The position numbers and the translations under genes were made by a program. Source: Clostridiales bacterium (GTDB taxonomy: Bacteria > Bacillota > Clostridia > Christensenellales > Borkfalkiaceae). From it: a stretch of 64,000 nucleotides of DNA. Location: NCBI GenBank assembly GCA_015055545.1, contig SVHY01000003.1:20315-84314 (forward strand), given 5' to 3'. Positions 32,774-43,782 of the stretch are shown piece after piece. Numbering within the stretch: position 1 is the stretch's first letter; every line of letters starts with the position of its first letter. The notes under the pieces were generated by a model. It did no database searches. It had not been told where the DNA came from and was given only the letters and a program-made list of their open reading frames with translations.

Positions 32774-33898
32774 TTATTTTAATAACGCGTACGCGTGTAC
32801 GGTAATACCCTTGCCTTCGCCGACGTAGCCCAAGCCCTCGTTCGTACCCGCCGTAATACCAACGGCGGTGGGGTCTACGCCCAGCGCGCTTGCAAGGTTG
32901 TTTTTCATTTCGTCGATATATTTGGCAAGACGGGGTTTTTCCGCTTGCACAGCAACGGACAGGTTTTGCACGGCAAAACCGCGTTCGGATATAAGCGTAA
33001 CGACCTTTTGCAAAAGCAACATGGAATTTGCGTTCTCGTAGGCGGAGTCGGAATCGGGGAAATAGAACCCGATATCGCGTAAGCCCGCCGCCGAAAGCAA
33101 CGCGTCCATGACGGCGTGCGTTAAAACGTCGCCGTCGCTGTGTGCGATAAGTCCGCTATCCGACGGGATTTTTACGCCCGCAAGCACGATATAATCTTGC
33201 GGTTTTCCAAACGCGTGCGTGTCCACGCCGAATCCACAGCGCGTAGCGGATTTTGCGAAGTCTTGCGCGTACGTCAATTTTATATTCTCGCGCGCGCCCG
33301 CGCAAAGTCGGGGTTTGCCGCAATAAATCGCAAACAGGGAAGAATCGTCCGTGAACGCAACGGGCTCGTCCTTATCGAACGCGCGGTCGTACGCAAAGAG
33401 TATGTTTTCACGGTAAAAGCCTTGCGGGGTTTGTATCTGCCACAGCGCGTCGCGATTAGGGATATTTTTGATATAGCCGTTTTCCGCAACGGCAATCGTG
33501 TCCGTGGTAGGCACGGCGCATACGCCGCTACCGTACGCCTTTACGCTTTCCAAACAGTTTTCAATTACCGTGCGCGTGACGAACGGCCGCGCGCCGTCGT
33601 GGATAAGTACGATATCCGATTGCGCAACTTTTAAGGCGTTGTAAACGGAAAGAGAACGCGTTTCGCCGCCGAGAATTACGCGCGTTCGCGGAAACACCGA
33701 GCAAAGGCGGGTGATTTCTTCTAAGTCGCTTTGCGAAGCCGTAACGATGATTTCGTCCACGGCGGGGAAGTCGAACGCGGAAACCGTTTTTTTGAGTACC
33801 CGTTCTCCGTTTAACGAAGTAAGGAGTTTGTTCATTGTAAAGCCCGCGCGGAATCCTTTTCCTGCGGCGCAGATAATAGCGCAAACGCTCGTTTTCAT
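32774..33898 (-). CDS. ispDF: Bifunctional IspD-IspF enzyme of the MEP isoprenoid pathway
   Basis: 374 residues in two domains. Residues 1-~218 are IspD (CTP:methylerythritol cytidylyltransferase), with the nucleotide loop AAGKGFRAGFTMNK and HDGARPFV. Residues ~220-374 are IspF (MECDP synthase), with the metal site GVDTHAF, HSDGDVLTHAVMDALL and GLGYVGEGKGI. The loop in IspD is slightly diverged from the common GxGxRxG. Fusion is known in other bacteria. It overlaps the S4 gene by 4 bp. Confidence 0.93.
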   Translation of the reverse strand: MKTSVCAIICAAGKGFRAGFTMNKLLTSLNGERVLKKTVSAFDFPAVDEIIVTASQSDLEEITRLCSVFPRTRVILGGETRSLSVYNALKVAQSDIVLIHDGARPFVTRTVIENCLESVKAYGSGVCAVPTTDTIAVAENGYIKNIPNRDALWQIQTPQGFYRENILFAYDRAFDKDEPVAFTDDSSLFAIYCGKPRLCAGARENIKLTYAQDFAKSATRCGFGVDTHAFGKPQDYIVLAGVKIPSDSGLIAHSDGDVLTHAVMDALLSAAGLRDIGFYFPDSDSAYENANSMLLLQKVVTLISERGFAVQNLSVAVQAEKPRLAKYIDEMKNNLASALGVDPTAVGITAGTNEGLGYVGEGKGITVHAYALLK

Positions 33899-34137
33899 AA
33901 TATCACCTCGTAAAGGCTTGCCGCCTCGTCTTTTTTAATCGTTTCTTTGATGTTGCATACGCGGAATTTTAAACTGCCCGAAGCGTACAAAACTTCCACC
34001 ACGTCGCCGATTTTAACGGCGGTGGCGGGTTTGGCGGGCTTGCCGTTGATAAGTACCTTTTGTTCGCCGCACGCTTCTTGCGCGACGGTGCGGCGTTTCA
34101 AAATCCGCGATACTTTCAAGAATTTGTCGATTCTCAT
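33895..34137 (-). CDS. S4-domain RNA-binding protein (RqcP/Hsp15-like)
   Basis: 80 residues, essentially one S4 domain: MRIDKFLKVSRILKRRTVAQEAC, LINGKPAKPATAVKIGDVVEV. The family binds 23S rRNA; RqcP helps the ribosome-rescue factor RqcH add C-terminal tails. It is first in the minus-strand operon with ispDF and radA and overlaps ispDF by 4 bp. Confidence 0.88.
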   Translation of the reverse strand: MRIDKFLKVSRILKRRTVAQEACGEQKVLINGKPAKPATAVKIGDVVEVLYASGSLKFRVCNIKETIKKDEAASLYEVIL

Positions 34138-34480
34138 ATGATTTCAGTCCTTATGGAAAAATTTTTAAAAAATTTCTAATTGCCTTTCAAAAACGCTTGA
34201 CAACTTTTTTTGCGAAGATTATAATTAAATAATGTCTTAATATGGCATAATGCCGCTCGATGGCTTTTTTGCGAAAAAATGAAATTTGCGCAAACCCCTG
34301 AAAAATAAAGGGACGTAGGGCGTTTCGAGATTTTCACGCTATACTTATTATAACGCATACGCGCGAAAAAGTAAAGCGTAAAGACGAAAAAATTAAAAAA
34401 GTTAAAATTCGATTTTTATCGATGAAAAGATATACTCGGTAGATCGCTGAAAAAAATATGTAAGGAGCAATTTTTAAAAG
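34138..34480. other. Gap between the S4 gene and rpoB, with an rpoB leader
   Basis: 343 bp without a gene. It holds the start region of the minus-strand operon and, from about 34226, a ~250-nt AT-rich 5' leader of rpoB that contains a possible short hairpin before a run of six T near 34262-34276. No ribosomal-protein leader motif is recognised. Confidence 0.6.
34197..34225 (+). promoter_or_regulatory. rpoBC promoter
   Basis: TTGACA (34197-34202), 17-bp spacer, TATAAT (34220-34225), about 255 bp before rpoB. Confidence 0.75.
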
Positions 34481-37400
34481 ATGGATTTACCTATTTCCAA
34501 GTATGGCAAGACCGAAAGAAGAAAATTCGGTTCGATCAACGAAGTTATCGATATTCCCGATCTCGTTGAAATCCAGAAAGACAGCTATAATGCCTTTATC
34601 GAAGAAGGCATTGGCGAGGTGTTTGAAGACTTCTCTCCGATCACCGACTACTCCGACCATTTTGAGCTTTATTTCTTAGAGCACAGATTTGGCGACAAAC
34701 CTAAGTACGACGAAAAAGAATGTCGTACGCGTGACGCTACGTATGCGCTCCCGCTCCGCGTGAAAGTGCGCCTTGTGAACAAGGTCAAGAACGAAGTTCT
34801 CGATCAAGAAGTGTTCATGGGCGATATGCCTTTGATGACGGAAAACGGCGCGTTCATTATCAACGGTGCGGAACGTGTTATCGTTTCTCAGCTCGTGCGT
34901 TCGCCTGGCGTTTACAATTCGTCGAGCAAGGATAAGACGGGTAAAGAAATGTTCGCGACGACCGTTATGCCCAACCGCGGCGCATGGCTTGAACTGGAAC
35001 AGGACGCGCAAGATGCGTTGTACGTTCGTGTAGACAGAAAGAAAAAGCTGTGCATCACGGTGCTTTTGCGTGCGCTCGGCTACGGTTCTAACCGCGCGAT
35101 TGAAGACTTGTTCCCTGGGGACAAGATCATTGCGGCTACCCTCGCGAAAGATACGGCAAAGAGCGAATCGGACGGCTTGTACGAACTGTACCGTCGTCTT
35201 CGTCCCGGCGAAGCGCCTACGGAAGATTCCGTAAGAGCGCACCTTTTCAATTTGTTCTTTGACCCCCGTCGCTACGATATCGCGAAAGTGGGTAGATACA
35301 AGTATAATAAGAAACTCAACATGGCGTTCCGTTTGGAAGGTTGTAGAGTTGCCGACGCGGTAGTGAACCCCGAAACGGGCGAAGTGATCGCGGAAGCGGG
35401 CGAAAAGATTTCCGAAACGAAAGCAAAGGAAATTCAAAACTGCGGTATCAACGAAATTTTCGTGCTTGTAGACGATCCCGAAGAAGGGGAAATTAAGCAC
35501 AAGATTATCGCGAACAATACGGTTGATTTCTCGGCGATTTCCGATATCCCCGTACAAGCGCGTGCGAAAGATTTCGGTTTGTTGCCCACGATTTATTATC
35601 CCGGTTATAAATTCTCCAAGCTCATTGCAGAAGAATGTGCTAATTTGAGCGTAGAAGAAGTTGCGGAAAAATATCTCGACGAGATCAACGAACTTTATAA
35701 AACGGTGGAAAAAGCGGAAGAACCGGACGAAAAGCCCGAAGAAAAGAAAAACCGCGAAAAGAGAAAGGACAACCGCTGCAAATTCGTTGCGGCTTGTAAG
35801 CTCTTCCACGAAGTACTCTTTAGCGAACACCCCGTTCCCACCAAGGAACAAAAGAAAGAAATGCGTCCGCTTATCGACAAGCTTTGCCATAAGCACGTTA
35901 CGGTAGACGATATCGTTGCGGCGATTTCGTCCAACCTCGATTTGAAATACGGCATCGGTACGACGGACAATATCGACCACTTGGGCAACCGTCGTGTGCG
36001 CTCGGTTGGCGAATTGTTGCAAAACCAACTCCGCGTGGGTATTGCAAGATTGGAAAGATTGATTAAAGAAAGAATGGCGACGCAAGATCCCATGGAAATT
36101 ACGCCGTCCGCGCTTATCAATATCCGTCCCGTATCGGCGGTTATCCGTGAATTCTTCGGTTCGTCGCAGTTGTCGCAGTTCATGGATCAAACCAACCCGA
36201 TTGCAGAACTTACGCACAAGCGTAAACTTTCCGCGCTCGGCCCTGGTGGGTTGAACCGTGACAGAGCTACCTTTGAAGTGCGTGATATTCACCATACGCA
36301 TTACGGTCGTATGTGTCCTATCGAAACGCCCGAAGGTCAAAACATCGGTCTTATCACGTCGCTTGCTACGTTTGCAAAAGTGAACGAATACGGCTTTATC
36401 ATGAGCCCGTACCGCCGCGTAGACAAAGACACGGGTACGGTTACCAAGCACGTCGATTATTTGACTGCTGACGAAGAAGATAAGTATATCGTAGCGCAAG
36501 CAAACGAACCGCTTGACGAAGAAGGACATTTCATCAACGAACGCGTAGGCTGCCGTCATCAAAACGATATTACGGAAATGCCCCGTGAAAAGATGGACTA
36601 TATGGACGTATCGCCCAAGCAGCTCGTTTCCGTTGCTGCGGCGCTGATTCCTTTCCTTGAAAACGACGATACCAACCGTGCCTTGATGGGCTCGAACATG
36701 CAACGTCAAGCCGTTCCGCTTTTGAAGACGGAAAGTGCGATTGTAGCAACGGGTATCGAAGGTTCTATCGCGCAATATTCGGGCGTTATCGTAACCGCGA
36801 AAGAGGCGGGCGTCGTCGTTGGCTGTGCGTCGAACATGATTAAGATTCGTGAAGACGACGGTACGATTAGAGAATATCCCTTGAAGAAGTTTGAACGTTC
36901 AAACGCGGGTACGTGCTTGAACCAACGTCCGATCGTATCCACGGGCGACCGCGTAGCGAAAGGCGAAATCATCGCCGACGGTCCTTCGACGAACAACGGC
37001 GAACTTGCGCTTGGTAAAAATATTCTCATCGGTTATATGGAATGGGAAGGTTATAACTACGAAGACGCTATCTTGCTTTCCGAAAAACTCGTGCAAGACG
37101 ACGTGTTCACGTCTATCCATATCGAGAAATACGAACTGGAAGCGAGAGATACCAAGCTTGGTCCTGAAGAAATCACGCGCGATATCCCCAACGTGGGTGA
37201 CGACGCGCTCAAAGATTTGGACGAAGACGGTATTATCCGTATCGGTGCGGAAATCCAAAGCGGCGATATTCTCGTGGGTAAAGTTTCCCCTAAGGGTGAA
37301 GCGGAACTCACGCCTGAAGAAAGACTTCTCCGCGCGATTTTCGGTGAAAAATCGAGAGAAGTTAGAGATACGTCGTTGAAAGTTCCCCACGGTGAAGGCG

Positions 37401-38500
37401 GCGTCGTCGTGGACGTAAAAGTGTTCACCAGAGAAAACAAAGACGAACTCGAACCAGGCGTTAATAAACTCGTTCGCGTATATATCGCACAAAAACGTAA
37501 AATCCAAGTCGGCGATAAGATGGCAGGCCGTCACGGTAATAAGGGCGTTATCTCCCGCGTGCTTTCGCAAGCGGACATGCCGTTCCTTGCAGACGGTACG
37601 CCGCTTCAAATCTTGCTCAACCCGCTCGGCGTTCCTTCGCGTATGAACATCGGTCAGGTTTTGGAAGTGCACCTTGGTTACGTATGTAAACAGCTCGGTT
37701 GGAAGATTGCAACGCCCGTATTCGACGGCGCGACGGAAAAGGATTTGGAAGTCATGTTCCGTGAAAACAACCTGCTTAATCCCGACGGCAACGTTGACGG
37801 TAAGTTCCAAGTGTTCGACGGTAGAACGGGTGAAGCGTTTGAAAACCGCGTTACGATCGGCGTACAGTATATGATTAAACTTATCCACCTCGTTGACGAT
37901 AAGATTCACGCTCGTGCAATCGGTCCTTACAGCTTGGTTACGCAACAACCGCTCGGTGGTAAAGCGCAATTCGGCGGTCAGCGTTTCGGTGAAATGGAAG
38001 TTTGGGCGCTCGAAGCTTACGGCGCAGCGCACATCTTGCAAGAAATCTTAACGGTGAAGTCGGACGACGTTGTAGGCCGTGTAAAGACGTACGAATCCAT
38101 CGTTCGCGGCGAAAACATTTCCGAACCGGGTATTCCCGAAGCGTTCAAAGTCTTGCTCAAAGAATTGCAGTCCTTGGCTCTTGACGTAAAAGTGTTGACG
38201 GAATCTGGCGACGAACTCGTCATTCGCGAATTTGAGGAAGAAGACGATGCAGCGGATAACGAAGCAAGCCGCAGAGACGGTTTGAAGGACGAAGAACTGG
38301 AAGAAATCGACTTCAACGTGGACGACGAAGCGGACGAAGACGAAGACTTCAACGTCAATATCTTCGAAGAAGAAGGCGACGACGAAGACGGGTTCAACCT
38401 TGCGGATTCGAGCGACGACGAAGATTTTGAAGACGATTTAGACGACGATTTCGGTTTCGGCAAACTTTTTGACGACGAAGATCTCGGCGATGACGAATAA
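34481..38500 (+). CDS. rpoB: RNA polymerase beta subunit
   Basis: 1339 residues behind AAGGAG. Forms half of the polymerase active cleft. The rifampicin-binding stretch is intact ([32 protein letters not shown]), with Lys where many species have Arg at the KRR position. Two additions are notable: a Lys/Glu-rich insertion around residues 405-430 ([19 protein letters not shown]), and an acidic tail of about 90 residues (~1250-1339), about half of them Asp or Glu. Operon with rpoC 12 bp downstream. Confidence 0.97.
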   Translation: MDLPISKYGKTERRKFGSINEVIDIPDLVEIQKDSYNAFIEEGIGEVFEDFSPITDYSDHFELYFLEHRFGDKPKYDEKECRTRDATYALPLRVKVRLVNKVKNEVLDQEVFMGDMPLMTENGAFIINGAERVIVSQLVRSPGVYNSSSKDKTGKEMFATTVMPNRGAWLELEQDAQDALYVRVDRKKKLCITVLLRALGYGSNRAIEDLFPGDKIIAATLAKDTAKSESDGLYELYRRLRPGEAPTEDSVRAHLFNLFFDPRRYDIAKVGRYKYNKKLNMAFRLEGCRVADAVVNPETGEVIAEAGEKISETKAKEIQNCGINEIFVLVDDPEEGEIKHKIIANNTVDFSAISDIPVQARAKDFGLLPTIYYPGYKFSKLIAEECANLSVEEVAEKYLDEINELYKTVEKAEEPDEKPEEKKNREKRKDNRCKFVAACKLFHEVLFSEHPVPTKEQKKEMRPLIDKLCHKHVTVDDIVAAISSNLDLKYGIGTTDNIDHLGNRRVRSVGELLQNQLRVGIARLERLIKERMATQDPMEITPSALINIRPVSAVIREFFGSSQLSQFMDQTNPIAELTHKRKLSALGPGGLNRDRATFEVRDIHHTHYGRMCPIETPEGQNIGLITSLATFAKVNEYGFIMSPYRRVDKDTGTVTKHVDYLTADEEDKYIVAQANEPLDEEGHFINERVGCRHQNDITEMPREKMDYMDVSPKQLVSVAAALIPFLENDDTNRALMGSNMQRQAVPLLKTESAIVATGIEGSIAQYSGVIVTAKEAGVVVGCASNMIKIREDDGTIREYPLKKFERSNAGTCLNQRPIVSTGDRVAKGEIIADGPSTNNGELALGKNILIGYMEWEGYNYEDAILLSEKLVQDDVFTSIHIEKYELEARDTKLGPEEITRDIPNVGDDALKDLDEDGIIRIGAEIQSGDILVGKVSPKGEAELTPEERLLRAIFGEKSREVRDTSLKVPHGEGGVVVDVKVFTRENKDELEPGVNKLVRVYIAQKRKIQVGDKMAGRHGNKGVISRVLSQADMPFLADGTPLQILLNPLGVPSRMNIGQVLEVHLGYVCKQLGWKIATPVFDGATEKDLEVMFRENNLLNPDGNVDGKFQVFDGRTGEAFENRVTIGVQYMIKLIHLVDDKIHARAIGPYSLVTQQPLGGKAQFGGQRFGEMEVWALEAYGAAHILQEILTVKSDDVVGRVKTYESIVRGENISEPGIPEAFKVLLKELQSLALDVKVLTESGDELVIREFEEEDDAADNEASRRDGLKDEELEEIDFNVDDEADEDEDFNVNIFEEEGDDEDGFNLADSSDDEDFEDDLDDDFGFGKLFDDEDLGDDE

Positions 38501-38512
38501 GGAGAGTATACC

Positions 38513-41500
38513 ATGTACGAATTAAACGATTTCAATTCTATTCAAATTAGCATCGCATCTCCCGAAAAAGTAAGAGAATGGTCGTACGGCGAAGTAACCA
38601 AGCCCGAAACGATCAACTACCGTACGCAAAAACCCGAAAAAGACGGTCTTTTCTGCGAAAAGATTTTCGGGCCGATGAAAGACTGGGAATGTCATTGCGG
38701 TAAATATAAAAGAGTAAAATACAAAGGCCACGTATGCGAAAAGTGCGGCGTAGAAATTACGCGTTCAAAAGTCCGTCGTGAAAGAATGGGACATATCGAA
38801 CTTGCTGCGCCCGTTTCGCACATCTGGTATTTCAAGGGCGTACCCTCCAAAATCGGTTTGCTCTTGAATATGGGACCTAAACAATTAGAACAGGTTATCT
38901 ATTTCGCGTCCTACGTCGTTATCAATCCCGGTAGCGTCGATGAACTCGAATACAAACAGGTTATCACGGATAAACAACTCCGTGAAATTGAAGAAAGATA
39001 CGGCGATTCGTCGGTAACGGGCTTGAAAGTGGGTATGGGTGCAGAATCCATTCGCGAACTTTTGATGGCAGTGGATCTTGACAAGGAATGTGAAGATTGC
39101 AAAAAGGCGTTGGAAGAAGGTACGAACAACCCCAAAGGCCCTAGCCAAAAAGCGGTTAAAGCGATTAAGCGTTTGGAAGTCCTCGAATCGTTTAGAAAGA
39201 GCGGCAACCGCCCCGAATGGATGATTTTGACCGTACTTCCCGTTATCCCGCCCGATATCCGTCCTATGGTACAGCTCGACGGCGGTAGATTTGCTACGTC
39301 CGACTTGAACGACTTGTACCGTCGCGTTATCAACCGTAACAACCGTTTGAAGAAAATGATGGAAATCGGCGCGCCCGATATGATTATCAAGAACGAAAAA
39401 CGTATGTTGCAAGAAGCGGTTGACGCGCTTATCGACAACGGTAGACGCGGCAAAGCTTTGTCCGGTCCTTCCAACCGTGATTTGAAATCGCTTTCGGCGA
39501 TGCTCCGCGGTAAGCAAGGTCGTTTCCGTCAAAACTTGCTCGGTAAACGTGTAGACTATTCCGGCCGTTCGGTTATCGTCGTTGGTCCTGAACTGAAAAT
39601 TTATCAATGCGGTTTGCCCAAGGAAATGGCAATCGAATTGTTCAAGCCGTTCATTATGAAACGTCTTGTAGAAAGCGGTCAATGCCACAACATTAAAACG
39701 GCAAAGCGTGCCGTAGAAAAAGCAAAGGATATGGTTTGGAACGTTCTTGAAGACGTTATTAAAGACCACCCCGTGCTTTTGAACCGTGCGCCTACGTTGC
39801 ACCGTTTGTCTATCCAAGCGTTTGAACCCGTCCTCATCGAAGGTCGTGCGATTAAAATTTCGCCCCTCGTCTGCGGACCGTTCAACGCCGACTTCGACGG
39901 CGACCAAATGGCTGTGCACCTTCCTTTGAGCGTAGAAGCGCAAGCGGAAGCGAGGTTCTTGATGCTCTCGGCGAACAATATTTTGAAACTTGCCGACGGT
40001 AAATCGGTTATGTCGCCTACGCAAGATATGATCATCGGTGCGTATTGCTTGACGATTAAGCGCCGTGAAGAAGGTAAAACGTACGACGAACAGGGTAGAC
40101 CTGACGAAAACGGCGAAGTGTACGTCGCGCCCGTATATTCTTCTGAAAACGAAGCGATTTTGGCATATCAAAACAAGATCGCGCACGAACAAGACGAAAT
40201 GTATTTAAAACGCGTGGTAGAACTTCCCGACGGTAAGTTTGAAGATTTGCCGTTGCCGTACAGATGCCCCGTTGATAATAAAGACGGCGAAACGCCCGTA
40301 AAATGTGCGGAAGTCCGTCGCAACGAAAAGACGGGTAAGCTCGAAGTTTCGGGTATTATCAAAACGACCATCGGCCGTTTGATTTACAACGAAGGTTTGC
40401 CGCAGGATTTGGGTTTTGTTAAACGTGAAACGCCCGAAGCGTACTTGCGTTTGGAACTCGATACGGAATTTATCGGCAAGGCAAGAGCTATCGGCAAGAA
40501 ACACCTTTCGCGTATCGTAGAAGCAGCGTTCAGAACGGGTAAAGCGCCCAAGGCGTCCTACGTTCTCGACGCGATGAAAGAACGCGGTTATAAATATTCC
40601 ACGCTCGCGGCTTTGACGACATCCGTATTCGATATGAAAATTCCCCCTGAAAAGGAAGAAATCATTGAAAACGCGGAAAAAGAAGTTTCCAAAATCGCGA
40701 AGAAATATGCTCGTGGTTTGCTCAACGAAGAAGAACGTTACAGCGCGGTTATCTCGCAATGGGATTCGGCGACCGACCAAGTGGCAAGCTTGCTTAAAAA
40801 GCAAGGTGAGGACGACAAGTTCAATCCTATTTGGATGATGGCTGATTCGGGTGCGCGTGGTTCTATCGACCAAATCAAACAGCTTGCGGGTATGCGTGGT
40901 CTAATGGTTAACCCTCAAGGTAAGAAAATCGAAGTTCCCGTTAAATCGTGCTTTAGAAACGGTCTTTCCGTTCTCGAATACTTCATTTCCTCGCACGGTG
41001 GCCGTAAAGGTTTGACGGATACGGCGTTGAAGACGGCTGACTCGGGTTATTTGACTCGTCGTCTTGTAGACGTATCGCACGAAATTATCGTCCGCGACGA
41101 AGATTGCTGTGCAGGCAGAAAGCCGCAAGGATTGAAAGTCCGCGCGATTTACGACGCAGTGGGTAAGGAAATCGAAGGCTTGAAATCGAGAATCTTGGGT
41201 AGATTTGCGGCGGCTGACGTCGTTCATCCTGAAACGGGCGAAATTCTCGTTTCCACCAACCAATTCATCGACGAAAAAGAAGCAAGCGCAATTTGTGACG
41301 CTGGTATTGAAGAAGTTTCGATTAGAAGTATCTTTGCTTGCTCGTCTAGATTCGGCGTTTGCGCGAAATGCTACGGTAAGAACATGGCAACGACGCTCCC
41401 CGTACAGGTGGGCGAGGCAGTCGGTACGATTGCAGCGCAGTCCATCGGTGAACCCGGTACGCAGCTTACGATGCGTACGTTCCACACGGGCGGTATCGCG

Positions 41501-42289
41501 GCTACGGGCGACATCACGCAAGGTTTGCCCCGTGTCGAAGAATTGTTTGAAGTTAGAAAACCGAAAGGTTGCGCAACCCTTTGCGAAGTGGACGGCGTAG
41601 TTTCCATCGACGATTCCGACGGTTCGAAACATATCAAGATTATGGACGAAACGACGGGCGAATTGAAGAAAGAATACACCCTTCCTTTCAACGCGGAAAT
41701 CAAGGTAAAAGAAGGCGAAAAGGTAGCTCCCGGCGTGCTTTTGAACGCAGGTAGCGTATATCCCCAAGACATCTTGCGCGTGCAAGGCGTTAAGGGCGTA
41801 CAAGATTATATCCTTGAACAGGTACAATCCGTATACCGTTCGCAAGGCGTTGAAATCAACGACAAACACGTTGAAATCATCGTTCGTCAAATGCTGAAAA
41901 AGGTTCGTATCGAAAACGCGGGCGACACCAACTTGTTGCCGGGCGAACTCGTGGATATGATTACCTTCCAAGACGAAAGCGCAAAAGCAATGGCAAACGG
42001 CGGCAAACCCGCTCTTGCAAAACGTGTGCTTTTGGGTATTACCAAAGCCGCGCTTGCAACCGATTCCTTCCTTTCGGCTGCATCCTTCCAAGAAACGTCG
42101 AGAGTACTCACCGAGGCTGCTATCCGCACCAAACGTGACTACCTTGTCGGCTTGAAAGAAAACGTTATCATCGGTAAGCTTATCCCTGCTGGTACGGGTA
42201 CAAAATCGTATAAAACGGTTGCTCCCCAATATATCGGCAACTATAAAGCAAAAACAAGCGAAGAAATCGCTGCAACCGAAAACAACTAA
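38513..42289 (+). CDS. rpoC: RNA polymerase beta' subunit
   Basis: 1258 residues behind AAGGAG. N-terminal zinc ribbon [20 protein letters not shown]; catalytic magnesium site NADFDGDQM with Asp460, Asp462 and Asp464; second zinc site CRCCAG-like DEDCCAGRK and [13 protein letters not shown] near residues 865-960. Full length for Bacillota, without a large lineage insertion. Ends at a strong terminator-type hairpin. Confidence 0.97.
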   Translation: MYELNDFNSIQISIASPEKVREWSYGEVTKPETINYRTQKPEKDGLFCEKIFGPMKDWECHCGKYKRVKYKGHVCEKCGVEITRSKVRRERMGHIELAAPVSHIWYFKGVPSKIGLLLNMGPKQLEQVIYFASYVVINPGSVDELEYKQVITDKQLREIEERYGDSSVTGLKVGMGAESIRELLMAVDLDKECEDCKKALEEGTNNPKGPSQKAVKAIKRLEVLESFRKSGNRPEWMILTVLPVIPPDIRPMVQLDGGRFATSDLNDLYRRVINRNNRLKKMMEIGAPDMIIKNEKRMLQEAVDALIDNGRRGKALSGPSNRDLKSLSAMLRGKQGRFRQNLLGKRVDYSGRSVIVVGPELKIYQCGLPKEMAIELFKPFIMKRLVESGQCHNIKTAKRAVEKAKDMVWNVLEDVIKDHPVLLNRAPTLHRLSIQAFEPVLIEGRAIKISPLVCGPFNADFDGDQMAVHLPLSVEAQAEARFLMLSANNILKLADGKSVMSPTQDMIIGAYCLTIKRREEGKTYDEQGRPDENGEVYVAPVYSSENEAILAYQNKIAHEQDEMYLKRVVELPDGKFEDLPLPYRCPVDNKDGETPVKCAEVRRNEKTGKLEVSGIIKTTIGRLIYNEGLPQDLGFVKRETPEAYLRLELDTEFIGKARAIGKKHLSRIVEAAFRTGKAPKASYVLDAMKERGYKYSTLAALTTSVFDMKIPPEKEEIIENAEKEVSKIAKKYARGLLNEEERYSAVISQWDSATDQVASLLKKQGEDDKFNPIWMMADSGARGSIDQIKQLAGMRGLMVNPQGKKIEVPVKSCFRNGLSVLEYFISSHGGRKGLTDTALKTADSGYLTRRLVDVSHEIIVRDEDCCAGRKPQGLKVRAIYDAVGKEIEGLKSRILGRFAAADVVHPETGEILVSTNQFIDEKEASAICDAGIEEVSIRSIFACSSRFGVCAKCYGKNMATTLPVQVGEAVGTIAAQSIGEPGTQLTMRTFHTGGIAATGDITQGLPRVEELFEVRKPKGCATLCEVDGVVSIDDSDGSKHIKIMDETTGELKKEYTLPFNAEIKVKEGEKVAPGVLLNAGSVYPQDILRVQGVKGVQDYILEQVQSVYRSQGVEINDKHVEIIVRQMLKKVRIENAGDTNLLPGELVDMITFQDESAKAMANGGKPALAKRVLLGITKAALATDSFLSAASFQETSRVLTEAAIRTKRDYLVGLKENVIIGKLIPAGTGTKSYKTVAPQYIGNYKAKTSEEIAATENN

Positions 42290-42302
42290 AAATTTCTAAA
42301 AT

Positions 42303-42336
42303 ACACCCCGTTGCGTTGTAAAGCGCAACGGGGTGT
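42303..42336 (+). terminator. rpoBC terminator hairpin
   Basis: ACACCCCGTTGCG and CGCAACGGGGTGT form a perfect 13-bp stem with an 8-base loop; the T tract is weak (GTGATTT). Confidence 0.7.
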
Positions 42337-42417
42337 GTGATTTATGGAATACTTTCGATATTTCCATTAATTATACCAAACATTCCATATTTATTCAAAA
42401 CAACCTTTGTAAAAGTA

Positions 42418-42624
42418 TTGAAATTTTATAAAAAAAGAGTTATAATATATTAAGAAATACACTTGAAAAATATTTCAAACTTTTTTCCGCAAAACAGTTG
42501 ACAAATCCCGCCTTTTGTATTATACTATTATTGCTTAATAAAACTAAATCCTATTAAGAGATGTAAAAAGAGAGAAAAAAATAAATACAAAGGCTTGACA
42601 AAGAGGGGGATAGTTTGGTATAAT
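42418..42624 (+). promoter_or_regulatory. Three tandem promoters upstream of pflA
   Basis: P1: TTGAAA 42418-42423, 17 bp, TATAAT 42441-42446. P2: TTGACA 42498-42503, 17 bp, TATACT 42521-42526. P3: TTGACA 42595-42600, 18 bp, TATAAT 42619-42624. All three face pflA in a 373-bp gene-free gap that also holds TGGAAT...ATTCCA inverted repeats (about 42345-42388). Multiple promoters suit redox-controlled expression. Confidence 0.65.
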
Positions 42625-42662
42625 ATTAGGTGGAAGAAAGGGAAGGAGAAAAGGAGTAGAAA

Positions 42663-43385
42663 ATGGTAGGTCATATTCATTCTTTTGAATCCTTCGGCAC
42701 GGTGGACGGACCGGGTGTTCGATACGTCGTATTCTTGCAAGGTTGTCCGCTTAGATGCAAATATTGTCATAATCCCGATACGTGGAGTGCGGGCGGCGAA
42801 GAACGCACCGCGGAAAGCGTAGCCACGCAAGCGCTTAGGTATAAGAATTATTTCGGCGATAAAGGCGGGGTAACGGTTACGGGCGGCGAACCGCTTTTGC
42901 AGATTGATTTCGTAATCGAGCTGTTTACGCTTTTAAAAGCAAAAGGCGTGCACACTTGCGTAGATACGTCGGGCATTACCTTTCAAGCGGACAAGCCCGA
43001 AATCTTGGAAAAGCACAAAAAGCTTTTGGAAGTAACCGATTTGTTCTTACTCGATATCAAGCATATCGACGACAAAGCTTGTAAAGAGCTGACGGGGCAA
43101 AGTAACGCTCACACGTTGGCGTTTGCAAAGTTTTTAAGCGATAACGGCAAGAAGATGTGGATACGGCAGGTGTTAGTCCCCAATATCACGGACGACGACG
43201 AGAGCTTGCAAAGAACGCGCGCGTTTATTGATACGCTGGAAATGGTGGAAAAGGTGGAAGTGTTGCCTTATCACACGATGGGTATTGTCAAATACGAAAA
43301 ACTTGGTTTAGAATATCCGCTTGCGGACGTGAAAGCACCGACGAAAGAACGTGTATTAAATGCTAAACGTATTTTGATAGGTTGA
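42663..43385 (+). CDS. pflA: Pyruvate formate-lyase activating enzyme (radical SAM)
   Basis: 240 residues behind AAAAGGAG. The radical-SAM cluster motif CxxxCxxC is Cys28, Cys32, Cys35 in GCPLRCKYCHNPDTW; GGEPLLQ binds SAM. It abstracts hydrogen from a glycine of the lyase to make the glycyl radical. First gene of the pfl operon; the thioredoxin-like gene starts 1 bp after its stop. Confidence 0.93.
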   Translation: MVGHIHSFESFGTVDGPGVRYVVFLQGCPLRCKYCHNPDTWSAGGEERTAESVATQALRYKNYFGDKGGVTVTGGEPLLQIDFVIELFTLLKAKGVHTCVDTSGITFQADKPEILEKHKKLLEVTDLFLLDIKHIDDKACKELTGQSNAHTLAFAKFLSDNGKKMWIRQVLVPNITDDDESLQRTRAFIDTLEMVEKVEVLPYHTMGIVKYEKLGLEYPLADVKAPTKERVLNAKRILIG

Positions 43386-43386
43386 T

Positions 43387-43701
43387 ATGAAAGATTATAA
43401 ATCACAATTAAAAGGTCTTTGCTGTGTGGAAATCAGCGGCGAATCTTGCGCGAACTGTTTTACGCTCATGCCCGTATTAAAAGGGCTTATTGAGGCGCGG
43501 ACGGATATCAAGCTCGTACACGTGGAGGCGGATTTTACGACGATTGCGCTCATGGAAGAATGGGAAGTGGAAAAAGTGCCCACCATTTTGCTTATGGACG
43601 ACGGCGAGATATTTGCGCGGTGTACGGGATTCCAACCCGAAGAGATTTTAGAGATTTGGTTGGACGCGAAGATTGAAGAACGCAAAGCCCAAAAACGATA
43701 A
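43387..43701 (+). CDS. Thioredoxin-like protein of the pfl operon
   Basis: 104 residues with a thioredoxin fold. Active-site pair CANC (Cys21, Cys24) in place of the normal CGPC, and a cis-Pro in KVPTILLMDDGE. The non-standard pair and an extra Cys-Cys at 12-13 suggest altered redox potential. Sitting between the activase and the lyase, it may reduce one of them or repair oxidative damage; that is inference. Confidence 0.75.
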   Translation: MKDYKSQLKGLCCVEISGESCANCFTLMPVLKGLIEARTDIKLVHVEADFTTIALMEEWEVEKVPTILLMDDGEIFARCTGFQPEEILEIWLDAKIEERKAQKR

Positions 43702-43713
43702 AAACGCAAACAA

Positions 43714-43729
43714 CGCAGGCAAGCCTGCG
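43714..43729 (+). other. Intergenic hairpin before pflB
   Basis: CGCAGGC-AA-GCCTGCG, perfect 7-bp stem without a T run; probably an mRNA processing or stability element rather than a terminator. Confidence 0.5.
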
Positions 43730-43782
43730 CGAAAATAAGAGAAAATAGAAAATAAAAAATTTATATATTTAGGAGTACTGAT

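Noticed and set aside
34676..36775. 699-residue open frame on the minus strand inside rpoB
   Set aside because: It lies entirely opposite rpoB. Long antisense frames arise here from codon bias; it has no ribosome site, is full of Arg, Phe and His, and matches no family.
38885..42229. Long minus-strand frames opposite rpoC
   Set aside because: Same cause: shadows of rpoC, with unnatural composition and no start signal.
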